DNA of 41,335 nt, taken from contig CAIMWA010000264.1 of NCBI GenBank assembly GCA_903845045.1, forward strand, positions 1 to 41,335, in the 5' to 3' direction. Position 1 is the first letter of the stretch; each line of letters starts with the position of its first letter. A program made the position numbers and the translations under genes. Below the pieces are notes generated by a model, which saw nothing but the letters and a program-made list of their open reading frames with translations, had not been told where the DNA came from and made no database searches. The DNA comes from an uncultured delta proteobacterium. GTDB taxonomy: Bacteria > Myxococcota_A > Polyangia > Polyangiales > Ga0077539. Shown here one piece after another: positions 8,616 to 17,072 of this stretch.

Positions 8616-9563
8616 TCAACCACGCGCCCCGGGTACGGGCAAGCCGAGGCGGACGAGCACGAGCTTCATGTCGTTCCACACCTCGGCGCGGGCGGTGCTG
8701 TTCGGGTTGTCGCGCACACGGAGGACGTACGAAGGGTGCCACGTCGGCATCACCGGCACGCCGTTCCACGTGTGCCACCTTCCGCGGAGCTGTCCCATCG
8801 GCGCCTTGGAGTCGAGGAGGAACGACGCCGCGGTCTTTCCGAGGGCGACGATCACCGCGGGCTTCACCTCGTCGAGCTGCCGCAGCAGGAACGGGGTGCA
8901 CGCGCGCATCTCCTCGGCGTCGGGCACGCGGTTGTTCGGCGGACGGCACTTCACGATGTTGGCGATGTAGACGTCGTCGACGCCGAGGCGCATGGCCGCG
9001 ATGATCTTGTCGAGGAGCTGCCCTGCCGCTCCGACGAAGGGTTCGCCGAGGCGGTCCTCGTCGGCGCCGGGACCCTCGCCGATGAAGCAGAGGCGCGCGT
9101 CGGGGTTGCCGCGCGCGAACACCGTCTGCGTGCGCTTGAGGGCGAGCTTGCACGCCTCGCACGCGCGAACGTCCGCGGCGACGACCTCGAGGCGTCCACG
9201 GCGGGTCTCGAGGTCGCGCGGCGGCGGCACCAGCACCGGAAGCGAGCGCGGCGGTGCGACCGGAGTCGGCGCCACGACCGCAGGAGCCTCGGCGCGAGTC
9301 GGTACGCCCTCCCGCGGCCTCGGACGATCCTCGGGCACCACCGACGCGGGCGGCTCAACGACCGGCGAGGCGGCGACCGTCGTCTCGGGCGGCGGCAGGT
9401 GCTGCGATGGAGGCAGCGCTTCGACGGTCGGCTCGACCGACGACGACGGGGCTGCGTCGACGCCCCGCGGGACCTCGCCGAGGCCTGCGTCGCGCTGCCA
9501 CGCGAGCTGCGCCCCGAGGTCGCGGAGCAGGCGCAGCAGCTCGTCGCGGTCCGTGGGTTCCAT
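8616..9563 (-). CDS. Family 4 (Fe-S) uracil-DNA glycosylase with long N-terminal linker
   Basis: It excises uracil from DNA in base-excision repair. The 315-aa protein has a short helical N-terminus (residues 1-30), a Pro/Ala-rich linker (about 35-115) and a C-terminal catalytic domain (about 125-315). Four cysteines fit the 4Fe-4S cluster of the family: Cys135, Cys138, Cys206 and Cys222. Active-site motifs are GEGPGADED (162-170), GEPFVGAAGQLL (173-184) and WHPSYVLR near 285-292. Thermophilic family 4 enzymes lack such a long linker. Similar leaders occur in annotated SPO1-type polymerase-associated UDGs, which is the alternative label. The start ATG gives the MEPTDRDELL N-terminus; a TACGGA hexamer lies 9 nt upstream. 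Confidence 0.9.
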   Translation of the reverse strand: MEPTDRDELLRLLRDLGAQLAWQRDAGLGEVPRGVDAAPSSSVEPTVEALPPSQHLPPPETTVAASPVVEPPASVVPEDRPRPREGVPTRAEAPAVVAPTPVAPPRSLPVLVPPPRDLETRRGRLEVVAADVRACEACKLALKRTQTVFARGNPDARLCFIGEGPGADEDRLGEPFVGAAGQLLDKIIAAMRLGVDDVYIANIVKCRPPNNRVPDAEEMRACTPFLLRQLDEVKPAVIVALGKTAASFLLDSKAPMGQLRGRWHTWNGVPVMPTWHPSYVLRVRDNPNSTARAEVWNDMKLVLVRLGLPVPGARG

Positions 9564-9572
9564 GCGCGGAGA

Positions 9573-9601
9573 TCCGTACACCGTCGCGCCGCCGGGCTCC
9601 A
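9573..9601 (-). promoter_or_regulatory. Possible promoter of the uracil-DNA glycosylase gene
   Basis: Reading the minus strand, TGGAGC (9596-9601) and TACGGA (9573-9578) are 17 bp apart, and the ATG follows 9 nt after the -10-like hexamer. The -35 match is weak. The placement copies that of the pilC and sixA promoter candidates. It lies in the 93-nt divergent gap shared with the hydrolase gene. Confidence 0.3.
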
Positions 9602-9656
9602 CACCCCGCGAGCTTCTGGCCTCGCCCGACGAGATCGCGCACCCTGCGCCCGCACG

Positions 9657-10589
9657 ATGCTCCTCGGCCGCCGATCGTTCCTTGCGACCCTCGCGCTCGG
9701 CGCCGGGGCGTGCTCGCGCCGCGGAGGTCCGACGCCGTCGCCCGCGGTGGTGCGCGACGTGCGCGTCGGAGCCGTGACGCTGCGCACAGTCGAACTGCCG
9801 GGCCCCGGACGCACCCCGCGGTACGTCCTGCATGGAGGTCCCGGCCTCGACCACACGTACCTGCGCCCTTGGTTCGACGGGCTCGCCTCGGACGCGCCGG
9901 TGGTCTACGTCGACCTTCGCGGACACGGTCGTTCGAGCGCTCCGCCCGAGGCCGAGGGCTACACGCTGGAGGACGCCGCGGCGGACCTCGTCGCCCTCGC
10001 CCACACGCGCGGAGACACGACGGTGGACGTCATCGCCCACGATTTCGGAGCCGCCGTCGCGATGCTTCTCGCAGCGCGCCACGGCGAGGTGCTGCGCCGC
10101 CTCGTGCTGGTCGACCCGCTGCGCGACGCCGAGCAGGTGCGGGCAGTGGCAACGCGCTCCCGGGACGTGCTCGGCGAGGCGGGCTGGCGGGGCGTGCAGG
10201 AATTGAGCACGCCGCAGGGGACGCTCCGCGACGCGCGCACCGCGGGGCTGCTGTTCCATCGCCTGGGGCACATGTGGTGGCACACCGTGCCGGACCGGTC
10301 GGTGACCGACGCGATGGCCAGCGGAATGATCTACCGCCCCGAGGCGGACGCGAACTTCGTGGCCGCGGCGATGCACTTCGACGCCATGGTCCTCGCGCCC
10401 GACGTGCGCGCGCCGGCGTTGGTGGTCAGCGGCGACGACGACCGGACGTTCCACGCCGACGAGAGCCGCGCGCTGGCTGAGAGGCTCCCGCACGGGCGCT
10501 TCGAGGCCATCGCGGCGGCGGGGCACCTCCCGTTCGTCGAGCGACCCGAGGCGTTTCGGGCCGTGCTGCGCGCGTTCCTGCGAGACTGA
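9657..10589 (+). CDS. Tat-type lipoprotein alpha/beta-hydrolase with Asp nucleophile
   Basis: This is a 310-aa hydrolase with an export signal that combines a twin-Arg motif (GRRSFLAT) and a lipobox (LGAGAC, Cys around residue 20). This suggests Tat export followed by lipid anchoring. The fold motifs are HGGPGLDHTYLRPW (oxyanion region, as in prolyl iminopeptidases), VYVDLRGHGRS, the nucleophile elbow VIAHDFGAAVA with Asp129 where Ser is usual, VVSGDDDRTF (acid) and GHLPFVERPEAF (His). An HDxG elbow is typical of epoxide hydrolases and haloalkane dehalogenases. The substrate is unknown. It is transcribed divergently from the glycosylase gene and followed by a terminator-like hairpin. Confidence 0.8.
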   Translation: MLLGRRSFLATLALGAGACSRRGGPTPSPAVVRDVRVGAVTLRTVELPGPGRTPRYVLHGGPGLDHTYLRPWFDGLASDAPVVYVDLRGHGRSSAPPEAEGYTLEDAAADLVALAHTRGDTTVDVIAHDFGAAVAMLLAARHGEVLRRLVLVDPLRDAEQVRAVATRSRDVLGEAGWRGVQELSTPQGTLRDARTAGLLFHRLGHMWWHTVPDRSVTDAMASGMIYRPEADANFVAAAMHFDAMVLAPDVRAPALVVSGDDDRTFHADESRALAERLPHGRFEAIAAAGHLPFVERPEAFRAVLRAFLRD

Positions 10590-10613
10590 TGGCGCTCGGC
10601 GCCAAGTTGTATT
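10590..10613 (+). terminator. Possible intrinsic terminator after the hydrolase gene
   Basis: TGGCGC (10590-10595), loop TCG and GCGCCA (10599-10604) form a 6-bp stem directly after the hydrolase stop codon, followed by the moderately T-rich AGTTGTATT. The U-tract is imperfect and overlaps the next promoter candidate, so this is tentative. Confidence 0.4.
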
Positions 10614-10640
10614 GACGCGCTGAAAGCGCCTGCGATACGG
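10612..10640 (+). promoter_or_regulatory. Putative promoter of the PP2C gene with an inverted repeat in the spacer
   Basis: TTGACG (10612-10617), a 17-bp spacer and ATACGG (10635-10640) form a good vegetative-type promoter. GCGCT (10617-10621) and AGCGC (10625-10629) form an inverted repeat inside the spacer and could be an operator. The start codon is about 60 nt downstream of the -10 and is preceded by a Shine-Dalgarno-like AGAGGGAG, so this gene would have a normal leader. Confidence 0.5.
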
Positions 10641-10702
10641 TCGGAGAATACCGCGGGAGGACGTCGTTCTACCCGCAACGACCCACCCAGAGGGAGCGCG
10701 AC

Positions 10703-11491
10703 GTGCCAGGTCACCCCGTGCGCATGGAACTGATCGGCGAGACCAACGTCGGGATGAAGCGCACCCACAACGAGGACAACTTCGCGATCATCGCGGAGGA
10801 GAATCTGGTCGTCGTCGCCGACGGCATGGGCGGGCACGCATCCGGTGAGGTGGCGTCGAAGATGGCCATCGACGCGATGCGCGAGTTCTTCGAGGCCACC
10901 GCGAAGGACCCCGACGCCACCTGGCCGTACAAGATGGACAAGCAGCGGAGCTACGAAGAGAACCGACTGATCACCGGCGTGAAGCTGGCGAATCTTCGGA
11001 TCTTCGAGGCGGCGCAGCGCGAGCCCCGGTACCGCGGCATGGGCACGACGCTCGTGGTGGTCTTCGCCGCGCGCGAGGGCCTCATCGTCGGGCACGTCGG
11101 CGACTCGCGGGTGTACCGCATCCGCAACGGCGCCATCGACCAGCTCACCGAGGACCACTCGCTGCTGAACGACTACCTCAAGATGCGCAAGCTGACCGAG
11201 GAGGAGATCGCCAACTTCCCGCACAAGAACGTCATCGTTCGCGCGCTCGGGATGAAGGACTCGGTGAAGGTCGACTCGCGGCTCGACCACCCGTCGCCGG
11301 GCGACATCTTCCTGCTGTGCTCCGACGGTCTTTCCGGTCCTGTGACCGACGCGGACATGCTGCGCATCGTCGAAGAGAACAAGAACGACCTCAAGGCCGC
11401 GGCCTCGCGGCTCATCGCCCGCGCCAACGAGAACGGCGGGCCCGACAACATCACCTGCTGCCTCGTGCGCTGGCTCGGCCCGGCGAACTGA
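10703..11491 (+). CDS. PP2C-family serine/threonine protein phosphatase
   Basis: This is a soluble Mn/Mg-dependent phosphatase removing phosphate from Ser/Thr residues, the counterpart of Hanks-type kinases. It has 262 aa, a typical length for bacterial Stp/PstP catalytic domains. Metal-binding and fold motifs are intact: TNVGMKRTHNEDNF, VVADGMGGHASGEVAS, GMGTTLVVV, HVGDSRVYRIR, LTEDHSLLND, LLCSDGLSGPV and GGPDNITCCLVR. The GTG start is chosen because AGAGGGAG lies about 8 nt before it and the protein then begins just before the first core strand (MELIGETNVG). An internal ATG at codon 7 is possible. It may oppose kinases whose products are read by the FHA activator at 5791, but no kinase gene lies in the window. 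Confidence 0.93.
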   Translation: MPGHPVRMELIGETNVGMKRTHNEDNFAIIAEENLVVVADGMGGHASGEVASKMAIDAMREFFEATAKDPDATWPYKMDKQRSYEENRLITGVKLANLRIFEAAQREPRYRGMGTTLVVVFAAREGLIVGHVGDSRVYRIRNGAIDQLTEDHSLLNDYLKMRKLTEEEIANFPHKNVIVRALGMKDSVKVDSRLDHPSPGDIFLLCSDGLSGPVTDADMLRIVEENKNDLKAAASRLIARANENGGPDNITCCLVRWLGPAN

Positions 11492-11505
11492 GCCTCGCGC
11501 GGTCG

Positions 11506-12744
11506 ATGCGCGCGCTCGTCTTCGACCTCAAGCTCCCGCGCTACGCCCTCGCCAAGACCCTCGGTGCGCGTGTTCCGGGCCTCTATCACGGCCCTGGAAC
11601 GTGCTTCGAGCTGCGCGACGGGTGGCCGTCGCCGGAGCCGCCGACGTCGGACTTCGCGACGCTCGCACCGGTGCTCGCGGGCATCTGCGGCACGGACCTC
11701 GCGGCGATCTTCCTCAAGTCGTCGCCGGCGCTGTCGGCCTACGCGAGCCTCCCGGCGGTGTTCGGCCACGAGGTGCTCGCGCGGGTCGTGACGCCGCCCG
11801 CCGGGTCGGCGCTGCGCGAGGGCGACCGCGTCGTCGTCGATCCATTTCTCTCGTGCGGCGTGCGAGGCATCTCGGCGTGCGCCCGCTGCGCCACCGGCGA
11901 CTACGCGAGCTGCGAGCGCGCGGGCACCGGTCCTCGCAAGGGCATGATGATCGGCGCGTGCGCGGAGCTCCCGGGCGGCTTCGCCGAGCGCATGGTGGCC
12001 CACGCGTTCCAGCTCTTCGCGGTGCCCGACTCGATCCCGTCGGCGCGCGCGGTGCTCACCGAGCCCCTCGCGGTGAGCGTGCACGCCGTGCTGCGCCACC
12101 CTCCGCGCGACGGCGAGCGCGTGCTCGTCATCGGCGGCGGCATCATCGCGCTGGGCGCGGTGTGGGCGCTGCGCGAGCTGTTCCCCTCGGCGCACGTGAC
12201 GCTGCTCTCGCTCGAGGCGTACCAGGCCGACGCCGCGAAGAGCCTCGGCGCCCACCGCACCGTGTGCCCGGACCGCGAGGACGTGGTGCTGACGCTCGCC
12301 CGGGAGACCGGCGCGACGGTGCTGCGGCCCGTGATCGGACGACCGTTCCTCGCCGGCGGCTACGACCGCGTCATCGACTGCATCGGCTCGCAGCGCAGCC
12401 TCGACGACGCCCTCCGCGTGACGCGCGCCGGCGGCACCGTGGTGCTCCTCGGCGGCGCGGGAGAGATCCCCTCGCTCGACTGGAGCTTCATCTGGTCCAA
12501 GGAGCTCACCATCGCGGGCAGCCTCGCGTACGGCTGGGTCGACCACGGCACGCCGGTGGCGCGCACGCGCACCTTCGCGGTGACCCTCGAGCTCCTCGCC
12601 TCGACGCGGTACCCCGTGGAGTCATTGCTCACGCATCGCTTTCCGATGGAGCGCTACGCCGACGCGCTCGCGGCGAACCTCGATCGCCGTGGCGCGCGCT
12701 CCATCAAGACCGTGCTCGAACCGAACCCGGAGGCCGACCGATGA
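11506..12744 (+). CDS. Zinc-binding medium-chain alcohol dehydrogenase-like protein
   Basis: This is a 412-aa NAD(P)-dependent oxidoreductase of the MDR superfamily. It shows the catalytic-zinc region AGICGTDLAAIFL and FGHEVLARVV, a structural-zinc loop with four Cys (CGVRGISACARCATGDYASC), the linker TEPLAVSVHAVL, a Rossmann motif VLVIGGGIIALGAVWALRE, and a C-terminal domain with GGTVVLLGGAGE. The N-terminus (MRALVFDLKLPRYALAK) resembles threonine/sorbitol-dehydrogenase-like MDRs, and the protein is longer than the usual 350 aa because of N-terminal and inter-motif insertions. It starts 14 nt after the phosphatase. Its stop overlaps the next start (ATGA), so the dehydrogenase and the MBL-fold protein are translationally coupled. 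The substrate is unknown. Confidence 0.82.
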   Translation: MRALVFDLKLPRYALAKTLGARVPGLYHGPGTCFELRDGWPSPEPPTSDFATLAPVLAGICGTDLAAIFLKSSPALSAYASLPAVFGHEVLARVVTPPAGSALREGDRVVVDPFLSCGVRGISACARCATGDYASCERAGTGPRKGMMIGACAELPGGFAERMVAHAFQLFAVPDSIPSARAVLTEPLAVSVHAVLRHPPRDGERVLVIGGGIIALGAVWALRELFPSAHVTLLSLEAYQADAAKSLGAHRTVCPDREDVVLTLARETGATVLRPVIGRPFLAGGYDRVIDCIGSQRSLDDALRVTRAGGTVVLLGGAGEIPSLDWSFIWSKELTIAGSLAYGWVDHGTPVARTRTFAVTLELLASTRYPVESLLTHRFPMERYADALAANLDRRGARSIKTVLEPNPEADR

Positions 12745-13820
12745 TGTCCCTCGAAGCACTCGCTCCCGCAGGCGTCACCGCTCTCGACGAGCTCGACGAA
12801 GCCTGGCGCGTGCGCGGCCACGGACGCCGCTTGTCCGCGGTGCGCGAGGGGGCCCGGGCCATGCGGGCGCGGGTCGAGGCGATGCCCGCGGTGGTCGCGG
12901 TGCGCTCGCTGCCGGTGACGACGCTCGTGTACCCGACGCGCTTCGCGTTCCAGGGCGCCGCGCTTTCGCCCGCGCCCTTCGTGCCGCTCACGCACCGCGC
13001 GCTGGTGGTGCAGTTCCAGGCCGCTGGCGCGCTGAAGACGCTGCTCTTCAACCCGACGGACCCCGAGCGCGCGCGCCGTGCGCCGTACTTCGTTCGCCTT
13101 CTGGAGCGCTTCGGCGAGCGCATGGCGTCGTTCCTCGCGACGCGCTTCGAGCCCCTCGAGGTGCAGCTCGCGCGCTTCGGCATCGAGGCCGCGCACATCG
13201 ACTACGTCGCCTTCGACCACTTCCACACGCAAGACCTCCGCGGGCTCCTGGGCACCACCGACGGCAGGCTCGCGCCCCGCTTTCCCAACGCCACGCTGCT
13301 GGCGTCGCGGGTCGAATGGGACGAGTGGGACGACCTGCACCCGATGCAGCGCGCGTGGTTCGTTCCCGACGGCAAGGAGGGCGTGCGCGACGACCGCGTG
13401 CTCTTCACCGACGGCGACCTGGCCCTCGGCGACGGCGTGGTGCTCCTTCGCACTCCGGGTCACACCGCGGGGAACCAGACGCTGTTCTGGAAGGGCTCGC
13501 GTGGCGTCTGGGGCTGCTCCGAGAACGGCACCTCGGCGGACAACTGGTCGCCGCGGGCGAGCCGCATCGCCGGTCTGGCGAGCGCCGCGAAGCTCGGCGA
13601 CCTCGACGTGCTCCTCAACGCGAACACCCCGGAGGCCGGCGCGGACCAATACGCCTCGATGATGCTCGAGCGCACGCTCGCCGACGCGCTCCCCTCGGCG
13701 CCAGCGTTCGTGCAGATGTTTCCGTCGAGCGAGGTGACGCCGGGGCTCATCGCGCCGGGGCTGTCGCCGACGTGGCTCCACCATCAGGTCGAGGACGGAA
13801 AGCTCCGTCCGCCGACCTGA
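12741..13820 (+). CDS. MBL-fold protein with degenerate metal-binding motifs
   Basis: The 359-aa protein has the layout of a metallo-beta-lactamase-fold hydrolase of the lactonase/glyoxalase-II type. A long N-terminal region is followed by a strand and the motif FDHFHTQDLRGLLG (His160, His162), a later TPGHTAGNQTLFW (His241), and a C-terminal helical part. The canonical HxHxDH is altered to HxHTQD. The usual third-motif Asp region reads ENGTSADNW, and no GHD-type final His is apparent (NANTPEAG). Metal binding may therefore be changed or lost. It overlaps the dehydrogenase by 4 nt; a second ATG three bases later is equally possible. The reaction may relate to an aldehyde or ester made or used by the dehydrogenase, which is inference. 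Confidence 0.7.
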   Translation: MMSLEALAPAGVTALDELDEAWRVRGHGRRLSAVREGARAMRARVEAMPAVVAVRSLPVTTLVYPTRFAFQGAALSPAPFVPLTHRALVVQFQAAGALKTLLFNPTDPERARRAPYFVRLLERFGERMASFLATRFEPLEVQLARFGIEAAHIDYVAFDHFHTQDLRGLLGTTDGRLAPRFPNATLLASRVEWDEWDDLHPMQRAWFVPDGKEGVRDDRVLFTDGDLALGDGVVLLRTPGHTAGNQTLFWKGSRGVWGCSENGTSADNWSPRASRIAGLASAAKLGDLDVLLNANTPEAGADQYASMMLERTLADALPSAPAFVQMFPSSEVTPGLIAPGLSPTWLHHQVEDGKLRPPT

Positions 13821-13832
13821 CGCACCGCATCC

Positions 13833-13848
13833 CGCTGGAACTCCAGCG
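13833..13848. repeat. Short perfect inverted repeat after the MBL-fold gene
   Basis: CGCTGGA (13833-13839) and TCCAGCG (13842-13848) are perfect inverted arms around AC. The repeat lies 12 nt past the stop codon in a 170-nt gap. No T-run follows, so it is more likely a protein site or a weak 3' hairpin than a standard terminator. Confidence 0.4.
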
Positions 13849-13990
13849 CGCGGCCCCTGGAGCGAGCGTTGGACGCCACGAAATGCCGTGAAATATGGGC
13901 TTCCGAGGCATGTGACATAGATCGTCCACCGAAACCCTTGGATTTGCAGGTTCCGTGTGCCCGGCGGGGGTGGGGTGCTACGGTCCAGGG

Positions 13991-14752
13991 GTGCCGAAAC
14001 CGCGGCCAATGACGGCCGATGACTACCTTCGCCTCGCGTTGCACACGGGCTCGCCCGACGCAGCCGCGGTGTATGCAGAGAAGGGCCTGCGCTTTGCGAG
14101 CGACCGCGTCGACGCCGAGACCCGGGTGCTGCTGCTGCGGGAGATCTACCGATCGCACCTCTTCGCGCGGCGCGTTCGCTCGGCCCACGCGGTGGCGCGC
14201 AAGATGGTGCGGCTCGGCGTCGCGCAGGAGATCGCGCACGTCGACCTCGGCCGGGCGTGCATGGCCCTCGGCTGGTGGCAGCGTGCGGCACAGGCTTACC
14301 GCATCGCGGCCCGCAACGCTCCGGCCTCGCGGCGGGCGCTGCACTGGTTCTCGGCGGGCATCGCGCTCCATCACGACGGCCGCTTCGACGAGGCCCTCGG
14401 GGCGCTCGAGCGAGCGGTGCGCTGGTCCATCGGAACCCGGCCGCTGCACCGCGCATACGAGGCCGTCGTGCGGCTCGACGCCGGCGAGGAGGTCGACTCC
14501 ATCACCGACCTCGCCGAACGCATGACGGACCTCGAGGCCGCGCGCTGTGGCGAGGGCTTCGGTCGCTACGTGCTCGGGTTGCTCTGCGCGGAGACCGGGG
14601 ACCTCGCCGGGGCGCGCCGCAACCTGGCCGCCTTCGTACGCCGCAACCGCGCGGACCCGATGCGCGCTGTGACGCTGGCCCACGCCCTTCGCCGCGCTCG
14701 GCGGTGCCTCCGGGCGATGCGCCCCGCTCCCTTGCCACCGCCGGTCTCCTGA
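13991..14752 (+). CDS. Helical (TPR-like) hypothetical protein
   Basis: This is a predicted soluble, Ala/Arg-rich, all-helical protein of about 253 aa. Pairs of helices such as RAAQAYRIAARNAPASRRAL and FDEALGALERAVRWSIG have the spacing of tetratricopeptide repeats; no catalytic motif is visible. The start is uncertain. The GTG at 13991 is chosen because a TACGGT hexamer (13979-13984) lies 6 nt upstream, like other candidate leaderless starts here. GTG 13955 and ATG 14009 are alternatives. It ends 1 nt before the prepilin peptidase ATG, so the two are co-transcribed, and it may assist pilin processing or pilus assembly. That link rests on position only. Confidence 0.6.
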   Translation: MPKPRPMTADDYLRLALHTGSPDAAAVYAEKGLRFASDRVDAETRVLLLREIYRSHLFARRVRSAHAVARKMVRLGVAQEIAHVDLGRACMALGWWQRAAQAYRIAARNAPASRRALHWFSAGIALHHDGRFDEALGALERAVRWSIGTRPLHRAYEAVVRLDAGEEVDSITDLAERMTDLEAARCGEGFGRYVLGLLCAETGDLAGARRNLAAFVRRNRADPMRAVTLAHALRRARRCLRAMRPAPLPPPVS

Positions 14753-14753
14753 G

Positions 14754-15692
14754 ATGACCGCCGAAGAATTGCCGGCCTGGTTCTTTCGGGTCCTCGCGTT
14801 CGTGATGGGCGCGACCTGGGGGAGCTTCGCGAACGTCGTGATCTACCGATGGCCGCGCGAGCTGTCGGTGGTGCGTCCCGCATCGCACTGCCCGCACTGC
14901 GACAAGCCGGTGCGCCCGTACGACAACGTGCCGATCCTCGCGTGGTTCTGGCTGCGCGGGAAATGCCGCGACTGCAAGGCCCCGATCGCGCCGCGCTACG
15001 CCTTCGTCGAAGCCCTCTACGCCGTCGCGTCGCTGGCCGTCGTCGAGCTCTTGCTCCGTACGCAGGGCGAGCTCGCGTTCCCGGTGTTCCTCGCGGTGTT
15101 CTTCGTGCGTTTCGCGTTCCTGTGGGGGCTGCTCACGGCGTCGTTCATCGACCTCGACACCATGCTCATCCCCGACTTCATCTCGCTCGGCGGAACGGCG
15201 CTGGGCCTGGTGGCTTCGGTGCTCCTGCCGGGCATCGGGTGGCGCGGATCGCTCGGCGGCGCGGCCGCGGGCTTCGGCATCCCCTTCGCGTTCTATTTCG
15301 TGTGGTCGCGGTTCCTGAAGCGCGAGGGCATGGGCCTCGGCGACGCGAAGCTGCTGGCCATGGTCGGCGCGCTGCTCGGCCCGCACGCCGTGCTGTTCTC
15401 CCTGTGCGCGGGGTCGATGCAGGGGATCATCGCAACGGTGGTCTCGAAGGTCACGGGATGGCAGCTCGCCCCGGACATCGACGACGAAGACGACGACGAG
15501 GTCGAAGCGGGAGCGCCGCGCGCCGACGCCGTGGAGCCCGCGCCCGCGCTGCCGACGGAGCCCGAGGCCGCTCCGCCGCTGATGCGCACGCGCATCCCGT
15601 TCGGACCGTTCCTGGCCCTCGGGGCCATCGAGTACCTGCTCGGCGGCGACCGCCTCATGCAGGCGTACCTGACGTTCCTCCGCGGCGAGTGA
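14754..15692 (+). CDS. pilD: Prepilin peptidase / N-methyltransferase PilD
   Basis: This is an inner-membrane aspartic protease that cleaves and N-methylates type IV prepilins and pseudopilins. The protein has 312 aa. The N-terminal half carries the methyltransferase zinc site (CPHC and CRDC, with SHCPHCDKPVRPYDNVP) after GSFANVVIYRWPRELSV. The peptidase part has the two catalytic Asp motifs, FIDLDTMLIPD and GMGLGDAKLLAMVGALLG, and about seven membrane segments. An Asp/Glu-rich and Pro/Ala-rich insert (roughly residues 240-285) separates the last two hydrophobic segments. It should process the pilin assembled by the pilB/T/C machinery 10 kb upstream; the pilin gene is not in this window. The stop touches the serS stop directly. 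Confidence 0.95.
   Translation: MTAEELPAWFFRVLAFVMGATWGSFANVVIYRWPRELSVVRPASHCPHCDKPVRPYDNVPILAWFWLRGKCRDCKAPIAPRYAFVEALYAVASLAVVELLLRTQGELAFPVFLAVFFVRFAFLWGLLTASFIDLDTMLIPDFISLGGTALGLVASVLLPGIGWRGSLGGAAAGFGIPFAFYFVWSRFLKREGMGLGDAKLLAMVGALLGPHAVLFSLCAGSMQGIIATVVSKVTGWQLAPDIDDEDDDEVEAGAPRADAVEPAPALPTEPEAAPPLMRTRIPFGPFLALGAIEYLLGGDRLMQAYLTFLRGE

Positions 15693-17072
<1,380 letters not shown>

Noticed and set aside
13747..13929. Small minus-strand frame across the end of the MBL-fold gene
   Set aside because: It overlaps a coding 3' end and has no recognisable motif or ribosome-binding site.
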